Shown here: positions 1 through 5,103 of the stretch, one piece after another
Layout of the letters: each line of letters starts with the position of its first letter
Numbering within the stretch: the stretch's first letter is position 1
Assembly (NCBI GenBank): GCA_019424905.1
Contig: JAHYYP010000020.1
Coordinates: 1 to 10,995, forward strand
DNA: 10,995 bases
Source: Collinsella sp.
GTDB lineage: Bacteria; Actinomycetota; Coriobacteriia; Coriobacteriales; Coriobacteriaceae
Direction of reading: 5' to 3'
Notes under the pieces: generated by a model
What the model was told of the DNA's origin: nothing
The model's database searches: none
Seen by the model: the letters and a program-made list of their open reading frames with translations, nothing else
Program-made: the position numbers and the translations under genes

Positions 1-275
1 CGGTCGAGCTCGATGCCGGCAACCTTCAGGCCGTGCATGAACTGAGAGTAAGAGATGTCGTTCAGGCGAGCGGCAGCGTTGATGCGGGTGATCCAGAGAG
101 AGCGGATCTCGCGCTTCTTGTTGCGGCGATCACGATACTGATACTGCAGGGAGTGCTGGACCTGCTCTTTAGCATGCTTGTAAGTACGCGAAGCGGCACC
201 GTAGTAACCCTTCGCACGGTGCATAACGGTACGGCGCTTCTTCTTGGCGGCAACAGCGCGCTTAATACGTGCCAT
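1..275 (-). CDS. rplT: 50S ribosomal protein L20 (3' end beyond the window)
   Basis: L20 binds 23S rRNA early and is needed for assembly of the large subunit. In Bacillus and E. coli it also represses its own operon by binding the leader or the intercistronic mRNA. The visible part starts MARIKRAVAAKKKRR, runs through the very basic N-terminal extension (YYGAASRTYKHA, YQYRDRRNKKREIR) and reaches the globular RNA-binding part (LWITRINAAARLND). About 91 codons are present of a family length near 118, so the C-terminal quarter lies off the left edge. The ATG at 273-275 is supported by AGGAGT at 285-290, nine bases upstream. The gene is third in infC-rpmI-rplT, 46 bases after rpmI. The identification is secure; the truncation is only the window boundary. 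Confidence 0.97.
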   Translation of the reverse strand, partial: MARIKRAVAAKKKRRTVMHRAKGYYGAASRTYKHAKEQVQHSLQYQYRDRRNKKREIRSLWITRINAAARLNDISYSQFMHGLKVAGIELD

Positions 276-321
276 GTTCTATCAACTCCTAGACGGTAAA
301 ACGAAAAACGGGAACGCGAAC

Positions 322-513
322 TTAGGCGAGACGCGACTTGATGACCTTGCGGTCGGCAGCGGCGATCTCGGTCTCCTGACGGAAGCCACGCTTACGCTTG
401 GTGGACTTCTTGCTCAGGATGTGGCTCTTGAAAGCCTTGGCGCGCATAAGCTTGCCGGTGCCAGTCTTGCGGAAACGCTTCTTGGTGCCGCTGTGGGACT
501 TCATCTTAGGCAT
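322..513 (-). CDS. rpmI: 50S ribosomal protein L35
   Basis: This is a small, very basic protein of the large ribosomal subunit that packs into 23S rRNA. The 63-residue product begins MPKMKSHSGTKKRFR, the L35 signature, followed by TGTGKLMRAKAFKSH and a Lys/Arg-rich middle (KKSTKRKRGF), and matches the family length of about 64. The ATG at 511-513 is preceded by AAGGAGT at 519-525, five bases away. It lies 32 bases behind infC and 46 bases ahead of rplT, the classic conserved trio, and is presumably co-transcribed and co-regulated with them. Nothing is unusual in it. Confidence 0.97.
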   Translation of the reverse strand: MPKMKSHSGTKKRFRKTGTGKLMRAKAFKSHILSKKSTKRKRGFRQETEIAAADRKVIKSRLA

Positions 514-545
514 GAAATACTCCTTAATCGGTTACAGAACACTAG

Positions 546-1100
546 TTACTTGGTATCGCTTGCCGCTTTATCCTCATCGAAGGCGCCCTTAATCGGGGCG
601 AGCAGCATAAGCATGTTACGGCCTTCCATCTTAGGCTTGGACTCGACCGTAGCGTAAGGCTTGAGATCCTCGGCGAGACGCTCGAGAACGTTAAGACCCT
701 GCTCCGGGTGAGCCATCTCACGGCCGCGGAACATGATGGTGATCTTAACGCGTGCGCCCTTCTTGAGGAAACGCAGAACGTGGCCCTTCTTGGTCTCGTA
801 ATCGCCAACGTCGATCTTGGGTCGGAACTTCATTTCCTTGACCTCGACCTTAGACTGGTTCTTACGAGCGGCCTTGGCCTTCATGGCCTGCTGGTACTTG
901 AACTTACCGTAGTCCATGACCTTGCAGACCGGCGGCTCCGCGTTGGGAGCGATCTCGACCAGGTCGAGACCCTGATCGTCAGCGACGCGCTGGGCATCGC
1001 GGATGGCGAACAGGCCGAGCTGAGAGCCATCGACGCCAATCAAACGGCACGAAGATGCAGTGATCTCGTCGTTGATGCGGGTGTCATCAGACTTAGCTAT
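546..1100 (-). CDS. infC: Translation initiation factor IF-3, probable AUA start
   Basis: IF3 binds the 30S subunit, prevents premature 50S joining and proofreads the start codon and initiator tRNA. Both domains are visible. The N-domain has TRINDEI, LIGVDGSQLG, LDLVEIAPNAEPPVCKVMDYGKF. A Lys-rich linker helix follows, then the C-domain with KFRPKIDVGDYETKKGH, VKITIMFRGRE and the LLAPIKG end. With an ATA start at 1098-1100 the product is 184 residues, within the usual 170-185. An in-frame ATG exists at 1113-1115 (189 residues, adding MEVGK), but it has no Shine-Dalgarno sequence in front. The ATA has a perfect GGAGG eight bases upstream. Abnormal infC start codons (AUU in E. coli) are known to let IF3 repress its own synthesis. 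Gene identity is near certain; start choice about 0.75. Confidence 0.95.
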   Translation of the reverse strand: MAKSDDTRINDEITASSCRLIGVDGSQLGLFAIRDAQRVADDQGLDLVEIAPNAEPPVCKVMDYGKFKYQQAMKAKAARKNQSKVEVKEMKFRPKIDVGDYETKKGHVLRFLKKGARVKITIMFRGREMAHPEQGLNVLERLAEDLKPYATVESKPKMEGRNMLMLLAPIKGAFDEDKAASDTK

Positions 1101-1113
1101 TTTCCCTACCTCC
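1098..1113 (-). promoter_or_regulatory. infC ribosome binding site with AUA start codon
   Basis: On the minus strand GGAGG (1113 down to 1109) is followed by eight bases and then ATA (1100-1098), GCT, AAG. The spacing is ideal for ATA. The competing ATG at 1115-1113 overlaps the GGAGG itself and is preceded only by an A/T-rich run, so a ribosome bound at GGAGG could not use it. AUA belongs to the non-canonical start codons that IF3 discriminates against, which would give the same feedback loop as the AUU of E. coli infC. The sequence features are seen directly; the regulatory role is inferred from the family. Confidence 0.75.
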
Positions 1114-1119
1114 ATTCAT

Positions 1120-1154
1120 AAAAAAATAACCCGGCGCTTCTTTGCAACCAGGTC
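1120..1154 (-). terminator. Candidate attenuator terminator in the infC leader
   Basis: In the minus-strand RNA, GACCUGG (1154-1148) can pair with CCGGGUU (1134-1128) through seven pairs, two of them G-U. The 13-base loop contains a possible extra GC pairing. One A follows, then seven consecutive U (1126-1120), which is the form of an intrinsic terminator. The wobble pairs make the hairpin work on the minus-strand RNA only. It ends just a few bases before the infC ribosome binding site and long after the tRNA terminator, so it would stop infC-rpmI-rplT transcription inside the leader. Attenuation of this operon by L20 is known in Bacillus subtilis; I do not recognise the B. subtilis L20-leader fold here. 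Confidence 0.55.
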
Positions 1155-1204
1155 GTACACATAGACATCCTCGATACGAGGAAGGGAATCTAAGTTGTAT
1201 GACC
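1151..1204 (-). promoter_or_regulatory. Candidate antiterminator helix of the infC leader
   Basis: GGTCATACA (1204-1196 on the minus strand) can pair with TGTACGACC (1159-1151), eight of nine positions with one A-C mismatch. It encloses a small perfect hairpin, CCTCG/CGAGG at 1169-1173 and 1177-1181 (loop of three). The 3' arm of this helix (GACC, 1154-1151) is also the 5' arm of the downstream terminator, so the two folds exclude each other. A further hairpin, GGAACC/GGTTCC at 1234-1239 and 1244-1249 with a CGAG tetraloop, lies upstream. The ligand is unknown: L20, another ribosomal protein or IF3 are possibilities only. Confidence 0.45.
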
Positions 1205-1282
1205 AGTCAGCTGCTCATTGGCGCCAAAAGGTGGGAACCCTCGGGTTCCTCTTTAGGGCATTGCGGGAACAACGCCTTGCGA

Positions 1283-1291
1283 ATAATAACA
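1283..1291 (-). promoter_or_regulatory. Possible promoter of the infC operon (extended -10)
   Basis: The minus strand reads TGTTATTAT, a TGn extended -10 element followed by TATTAT, one mismatch from TATAAT. No good -35 box is visible at 16-18 bases, which extended -10 promoters can tolerate. It sits just downstream of the tRNA-Leu terminator and would give a leader of roughly 170-180 bases before infC, long enough to hold the alternative helices described. Confidence 0.4.
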
Positions 1292-1321
1292 CGTATAGTG
1301 CGCTATCACATTACGTACACG

Positions 1322-1344
1322 AAAAAGGGGGTCTTGACCCCCTT
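1322..1344 (-). terminator. Intrinsic terminator behind tRNA-Leu
   Basis: In the minus-strand RNA, AAGGGGGU pairs perfectly with ACCCCCUU around a CAAG loop (core arms 1337-1342 and 1327-1332, extended by two A-U pairs). The 3' arm runs into the UUUUU tract at 1326-1322. It begins 20 bases behind the CCA end of the tRNA, so it ends the tRNA transcript and separates it from the infC operon. Confidence 0.88.
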
Positions 1345-1363
1345 GAACGCTCAGTTGCATGTA

Positions 1364-1450
1364 TGGTGCCCGAGGCGAGACTCGAACTCGCACGTTGTTG
1401 CCAACGGTGGATTTTGAGTCCACTGCGTCTGCCAATTCCGCCACTCGGGC
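1364..1450 (-). tRNA. tRNA-Leu, anticodon CAA
   Basis: The 87-base gene folds as a class II tRNA. The acceptor stem GCCCGAG (1450-1444) pairs with CTCGGGC. The D stem is GCG/CGC, and the anticodon stem GTGGA/TCCAC encloses loop CTCAAAA, giving anticodon CAA, which reads UUG. The long variable arm is CGTTG-GCAA-CAACG, and the T arm GCGAG/CTCGC has loop TTCGAGT. The discriminator is A and CCA is encoded (1366-1364). The long variable arm and A73 are leucine identity features. It lies about 40 bases behind the transglutaminase-like gene, has its own terminator, and shows no clear promoter in the short gap, so read-through from upstream or a promoter inside the upstream gene's end is possible. 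Confidence 0.97.
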
Positions 1451-1489
1451 ACGTAATGCGTGAGTTAGTTTATCACAGCTTTCTGTTGA

Positions 1490-2959
1490 TTAGTCCGAAA
1501 ATGGAACTTCGAGCATTTCGATGAGTTCGACCGTGCGGAGCATCTCACGCTGACGGCATCCGCGACCGTCGACCGAAGCCTCACCCATCTGGTTATCGTA
1601 AGGGTCCTCGCGCATGCCGTCGAAAGAGGGCTCAAACTCTGCCTGGAATCGATTGTTGGCCACCATACGCCACGGGTCGAGATTGCCAAAGTAGTGATGG
1701 CGGCGCCACTCCTCCCCCATCCTGCGAGCAGAAGATCCAAATGACACGTCGGCGTTGAGCCAACCGGTCTGCGGCGTATAGAACTCTGCCCAGTCGTGCG
1801 GCCCCACCGAATCGGGCGCAACATACAGGCCGCTCTGCCAACGGGCAGGCACGCCCGCGATACGGCACATGGTGATGAACGTGAGCGCCATAACGCCGCA
1901 ATCGCCACGGAGCGAATGCGCGCAGTCATCGGCAATAGATCCCAAAAGCAGGTACGGCGGCTGATAGCGATAGTCGATATGCTGCGTCAGGTAATCATAG
2001 ATAGCACGGGCGCGATCGAGCGGATCCTCGAGTCCGTCAACAACACCGGCCGTCAGCTGCTGCAGATACGGCGTGAATGCAATGTGCGGACGGTCCTCGG
2101 AAATATCTTCGGGCAACGGCGCGTCCATACAGGGATGCGCTGGAAGTGCACCCCCATAGATATCGCGATAAGCGGCATCGATTTGATAGCGATAGGTCAC
2201 CGAGAATGTGCGATCGGTCGAGGAGACCCACGAGGCAGTACGCGCCGAGGCGCTCGCAGGAGCAATGGCCCCCTCCGGCGTCATATCAAGTATCTCGACC
2301 TGGGACTGCTGGCGGCAGGCGGCGGCAACGGGAAGCCACGCGCGAACGGTCTCCCCCTCCAAAGCACCGGGGACAGACACGCATGCCTTAAGCGTAATGG
2401 TGCGAGACAGCCCGCCCTGCGACTCCATCTCCTCGAGCATCTGGTTGCGCAGCGCAATTCCATCCGCAGAATCGGGACGCAGACCCGGAACCTCCTTGGG
2501 ATACACGCGCAAAGAATCAAGGAAGTTGTCAAGAACGAACAGCTCGCCATCGATAAAGCGCCAATCGATACGCTTGCGGTCAATCAGGTCGTCAAACTGC
2601 TCTTCGGTAAACTCAGGCCACTCCTCGCGGATCATCTCGATAGCCCGATCACGCGACACCGAAAAATGAAGCGGCGTCTCGATCATGCGATACCGCTCGG
2701 CGCGAACGCAGGCAGCCAGCGAAGGCTCAGGGTTCTGCTCCAAAAGGCGATCGCAGGCGGCAACAGCCTGCGTCAAATACCCGGCATCCTTAAGACGAAG
2801 AATCTCAGGCGGTAGCCCAATATCGAGATGGCGAAAATCATCACAGCAAACATCAACAGAGCAACCAACAGGACCCTCGTCAATAACCTTCCCATCCGAA
2901 GGCAGCACATCAATAACAGCCACACCAAACTCCAAGTCATTCGAACTCCTGGAGTCCAT
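1490..2959 (-). CDS. Transglutaminase-like (papain-fold) domain protein, cytoplasmic
   Basis: The product of about 489 residues has no signal peptide when started at ATG 2957-2959. Residues 45-170 are a helical, acidic region without a recognised fold (one stretch, LKDAGYLTQAVAACDRLLEQ, resembles a TPR helix pair), and a beta-rich middle follows. The C-terminal transglutaminase-like domain carries the expected triad: Cys354 in RGDCGVMA, His388 in GPHDWAEFY and Asp404 in LNADVSFG. Such domains usually act as proteases or amidases; the substrate is unknown. The start is uncertain. ATG 2998 and TTG 3001 add a hydrophobic segment (APLLGLSFYLV) but have no ribosome binding site. TTG 2935 has AGGAG ten bases upstream and may be the real start. 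It is a single gene between fba and tRNA-Leu. Confidence 0.85.
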   Translation of the reverse strand: MDSRSSNDLEFGVAVIDVLPSDGKVIDEGPVGCSVDVCCDDFRHLDIGLPPEILRLKDAGYLTQAVAACDRLLEQNPEPSLAACVRAERYRMIETPLHFSVSRDRAIEMIREEWPEFTEEQFDDLIDRKRIDWRFIDGELFVLDNFLDSLRVYPKEVPGLRPDSADGIALRNQMLEEMESQGGLSRTITLKACVSVPGALEGETVRAWLPVAAACRQQSQVEILDMTPEGAIAPASASARTASWVSSTDRTFSVTYRYQIDAAYRDIYGGALPAHPCMDAPLPEDISEDRPHIAFTPYLQQLTAGVVDGLEDPLDRARAIYDYLTQHIDYRYQPPYLLLGSIADDCAHSLRGDCGVMALTFITMCRIAGVPARWQSGLYVAPDSVGPHDWAEFYTPQTGWLNADVSFGSSARRMGEEWRRHHYFGNLDPWRMVANNRFQAEFEPSFDGMREDPYDNQMGEASVDGRGCRQREMLRTVELIEMLEVPFSD

Positions 2960-3028
2960 TGTAACGAGATAGAAAGAAAGCCCCAACAAGGGAGCCATCA
3001 ACGCCGCTGAACGGTACCTATAAAAATG

Positions 3029-3214
3029 AATTCAGCCCAGTAACCCTGTAGCGAGTTAACAAAGGAGGCCCCGTTCACCCGGAGCTTTTCCCATTGCGCG
3101 ACTTCTGGCGAAGCCAGTAGCCACCTTAATTCAGACTCGTAACCCTGCGGCGTTAAACGAAGGAAGCCCCGTCCCCCGGAACTGTTTCCTTGGCGTGACT
3201 TCTGGCAAAGCCAG
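3029..3214. repeat. Two imperfect direct copies of an intergenic element
   Basis: Copy A (3029-3117) and copy B (3128-3214) align over almost 90 bases with small gaps. Shared blocks include AATTCAG, TAACCCTG, TTAA, AAGGA, GCCCCGT, CCGGA, GACTTCTGGC and AAGCCAG. About three quarters of positions agree by eye. Each copy ends in a small hairpin: CTGGC-GAA-GCCAG in A and CTGGC-AAA-GCCAG in B. Only copy B is followed by a matching right arm, so copy A looks like a decayed or half element. Neither contains a gene. No flanking target-site duplication was recognised. Confidence 0.75.
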
Positions 3215-3273
3215 GTGAGCGCAAAGGAAACAGTGTAGGGGGACGGGGCTTCCGGCGGGAAGTTTAACGACGC
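3147..3273. repeat. Long multi-tier inverted repeat directly behind fba
   Basis: Three nested tiers pair. Outer: CGTTAAAC (3151-3158) with GTTTAACG (3262-3269), extendable to 3147/3273 with one mismatch. Middle: 16 perfect pairs, GGAAGCCCCGTCCCCC (3162-3177) with 3238-3253. Inner: 11 perfect pairs, ACTGTTTCCTT (3181-3191) with 3224-3234. Within the apex is CTGGC/GCCAG (3202-3206, 3210-3214). The repeat touches the fba stop codon, so it forms the 3' end of the fba message and may act as a terminator or RNA stabiliser. The U-run behind it on the minus strand is poor (TTCGTTTAA). Its size and tiering also suit a small palindromic mobile or REP-like element. Confidence 0.85.
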
Positions 3274-4140
3274 TTACGCCTTGTTGACGGAGCCAAACTC
3301 CTCCATGAGCTCCTTGGTGCGGGCAACGATGTTGTCGCGACCAGGCTTGAGGAGCTTGCGGGGATCAAAGCCCTTGCCCTGCTGATCCTTGCCAGCCTCG
3401 ATGTACTCGCGGACGCCCTTGGCGAAGACGAGCTGCAGGTCGGTGTTGACGTTGATCTTGGAGATGCCCAGGGAGATGGCCTTCTTGATCTGATCCTCGG
3501 GGATGCCGGTACCACCGTGCAGAACGAGGGGCAGGTCGCCGGTCTGAGCCTTGATCTCGCCCAGACGCTCGAAGGAAAGGCCAGCCCAGTCGGCGGGATA
3601 CACGCCGTGGATGTTGCCGATGCCGCAGGCGAGGAAGTCGACGCCCAGGTCAGCAATCTGCTTGCACTCAGCAGGGTCAGCGAGCTCGCCGTTGGAGGTC
3701 ACGCCGTCCTCGGTGCCGCCGATGCCGCCGACCTCGGCCTCGATGGACATGCCCTTGGAGTGGGCAAGCTCAACGAGCTCCTTGGTGCGGTCGAGGTTAA
3801 GCTGGAAGGTCTCCTCGTGAGAGCCGTCATACATGATGGACGTGAAGCCGGCCTCGATGCACTTGAAGCAGTCCTCGTAAGAACCGTGATCGAGGTGAAG
3901 GGCGACGGGAACGGTAACGCCCGTGGCCTCGACGGCAGCCTTGACCATGTCGGCGCAGACCTTGAAACCGCCCATCCACTTAGCGGCACCAGCGGTGCAC
4001 TGAAGGATCAGCGGAGACTTGGCCTCCTCGGCGGCCTGGAGAATAGCCAGGGTCCACTCGAGGTTGTTGGTGTTGAAGGCACCGAGAGCGTACTTGCCGG
4101 CCTCGGCCTTCTTGAGCATGTCTGCTGCGTTGACGAGCAT
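3274..4140 (-). CDS. fba: Class II fructose-1,6-bisphosphate aldolase
   Basis: This zinc enzyme reversibly cleaves fructose-1,6-bisphosphate to dihydroxyacetone phosphate and glyceraldehyde-3-phosphate in glycolysis and gluconeogenesis. The 288-residue length fits the short class II type (B. subtilis FbaA is about 285). Visible motifs are YALGAFNTNN (17-26), LHLDHGS with Asp84 as catalytic acid and His85 as zinc ligand, IMYDGSH (102-108), EAEVGGIGG (134-142), GNIHGVYP with zinc ligand His178, LHGGTGIP with His208, and phosphate-binding NVNTD (230-234). ATG 4138-4140 has AGGAGG at 4149-4154, eight bases away. The frame stays open further upstream, but the family N-terminus matches MLVNAADML. 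A tagatose-bisphosphate aldolase is a less likely alternative. The gene stands alone with its own probable promoter. Confidence 0.95.
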   Translation of the reverse strand: MLVNAADMLKKAEAGKYALGAFNTNNLEWTLAILQAAEEAKSPLILQCTAGAAKWMGGFKVCADMVKAAVEATGVTVPVALHLDHGSYEDCFKCIEAGFTSIMYDGSHEETFQLNLDRTKELVELAHSKGMSIEAEVGGIGGTEDGVTSNGELADPAECKQIADLGVDFLACGIGNIHGVYPADWAGLSFERLGEIKAQTGDLPLVLHGGTGIPEDQIKKAISLGISKINVNTDLQLVFAKGVREYIEAGKDQQGKGFDPRKLLKPGRDNIVARTKELMEEFGSVNKA

Positions 4141-4180
4141 AAAAGAAACCTCCTGTAAGGTTGCTCCGATAACGCCTGAG

Positions 4181-4189
4181 ATTTTACCA
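4181..4189 (-). promoter_or_regulatory. Possible fba promoter (extended -10)
   Basis: The minus strand reads TGGTAAAAT, a TGn extension plus TAAAAT, one mismatch from TATAAT. It would start transcription near 4174, about 34 bases before the fba ATG. No credible -35 box is seen. The rest of the gap to the MBL gene (4190-4335) holds A/T-rich runs (seven T at 4243-4249) but no gene and no hairpin I would call a terminator. Confidence 0.4.
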
Positions 4190-4335
4190 CGGCGTACCCG
4201 AGCATAAACGTTCGTTTGTTCACGAATATCGTCCAAACAGACTTTTTTTGACCGTTTGCCCTACGGAATCGACCCGTTGGGGAAAAATAGCTTGACGTTT
4301 GGACGCTTCTCGTGCTTCAGGAGCTGACTATAAAG

Positions 4336-5019
4336 CTACACCTGCATGAAAGGGTTCTGCATGAGCTCGCGTGCCATGGTGGTCGAATCGCCATGGCCGG
4401 TTAGGCAAACGGTATCGGGCGGGAGAAGCCGGGCGAGCTTGGAGAGCGAGCGCAGAATCGCCGCCTCGTCTCCTCCAGAAAGATCGGTGCGGCCGTGGCT
4501 GCCCGGGAATAGTGTGTCGCCCACAAAGGCAATGTTCCCCTGCTCGGTGGCAGCAAACAAGACGATCCCGCCCGGCGTATGCCCTGGCGTCTCGATCACC
4601 TGCAGGCAGATATCGCCCACCTCGATAGCATCGCCTTCGGCGAGCAGGCGCGTCGGCTCCCCGGGGTCAGGCGTCTCAATGCCCCACATAGCTCGCTGTT
4701 CCTCGATGTTCGCATGCGGCACCGCCACATCCTTGGCACACAGCTCATACTGGCAGCCCTCGCCAACGGTGGTTCGCACGCCGGCAACACCACCAACATG
4801 ATCGGCATGGCCATGAGTGCATACGGCGCCAAGCACGCGTACACCGGCATGTTCGGCTCGAATATGCTCCACCAAACGCTCGCCTTCCCATGCGGGGTCG
4901 ATAATCACGCACTCATTGTCCGAAATAACAGCACAGCTATTGGTCTGAATGGGACCGTTTACGAGCGTCTCAATCTCGACCGATCCCTTGGGAGTTAAAT
5001 CCAAGGACACAGCACTCAT
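4336..5019 (-). CDS. MBL-fold metallo-hydrolase (glyoxalase II-like)
   Basis: The 227-residue protein is a compact cytoplasmic metallo-beta-lactamase-fold hydrolase. The metal-binding signature is complete: THGHADH (His69, His71, Asp73, His74), PGHTPGG (His147), GDTLFPGSHGR (Asp168) and TGHGDST (His209). This is the glyoxalase II/YcbL-type pattern, so a thioester or related hydrolase is likely; the true substrate cannot be read from sequence, and the C-terminal substrate domain of classical glyoxalase II is absent at this length. ATG 5017-5019 follows a purine-rich AGAGGAGAGGG stretch. It lies 84 bases behind rel. MBL hydrolase genes are commonly found next to relA in Clostridia, which supports an old association but no proven function. 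Confidence 0.9.
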   Translation of the reverse strand: MSAVSLDLTPKGSVEIETLVNGPIQTNSCAVISDNECVIIDPAWEGERLVEHIRAEHAGVRVLGAVCTHGHADHVGGVAGVRTTVGEGCQYELCAKDVAVPHANIEEQRAMWGIETPDPGEPTRLLAEGDAIEVGDICLQVIETPGHTPGGIVLFAATEQGNIAFVGDTLFPGSHGRTDLSGGDEAAILRSLSKLARLLPPDTVCLTGHGDSTTMARELMQNPFMQV

Positions 5020-5040
5020 GTCCCTCTCCTCTCTATAGAA

Positions 5041-5066
5041 CTCGAGGCATCAAACGATGCCTCGAG
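5041..5066. other. Perfect 11-bp hairpin between rel and the MBL gene
   Basis: CTCGAGGCATC and GATGCCTCGAG pair perfectly around a four-base loop. In the transcribed (minus) direction the hairpin is followed by TTCTATAG and then the purine-rich ribosome binding site of the MBL gene. The lack of a U-run argues against a strong terminator. A weak terminator, RNA processing site or stability element is possible. Confidence 0.7.
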
Positions 5067-5103
5067 TGTAGCGAATATCGATAATGTGACACGTTCGTCG
5101 CGA

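Noticed and set aside
1218..1227. TTGGCGCCAA palindrome as an operator
   Set aside because: A 10-base palindrome is short and lies downstream of the candidate promoter, inside the leader. It is likely chance or part of leader structure.
1116..1320. T-box riboswitch in the infC leader
   Set aside because: The conserved T-box antiterminator sequence (TGGNACCGCG type) is not present; the GGAACC/GGTTCC hairpin only superficially resembles it.
1796..2815. 339-codon plus-strand open frame
   Set aside because: It lies antisense to the transglutaminase-like gene, which has recognisable catalytic motifs. The plus-strand product is rich in Arg/His/Ile with no recognisable domain and no ribosome binding site.
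3147..3273. CRISPR array, integron attC site or insertion sequence
   Set aside because: There are only two imperfect copies, no spacer pattern and no transposase or integrase, and I could not identify attC core-site motifs.
3517..4158. 213-codon plus-strand open frame opposite fba
   Set aside because: It is antisense to the aldolase with all its catalytic motifs; composition is typical of a shadow frame.
4292..4334. Plus-strand TTGACG and TATAAA as a promoter
   Set aside because: The two boxes are about 31 bases apart, far beyond a 16-18 base spacer, and no plus-strand gene follows.
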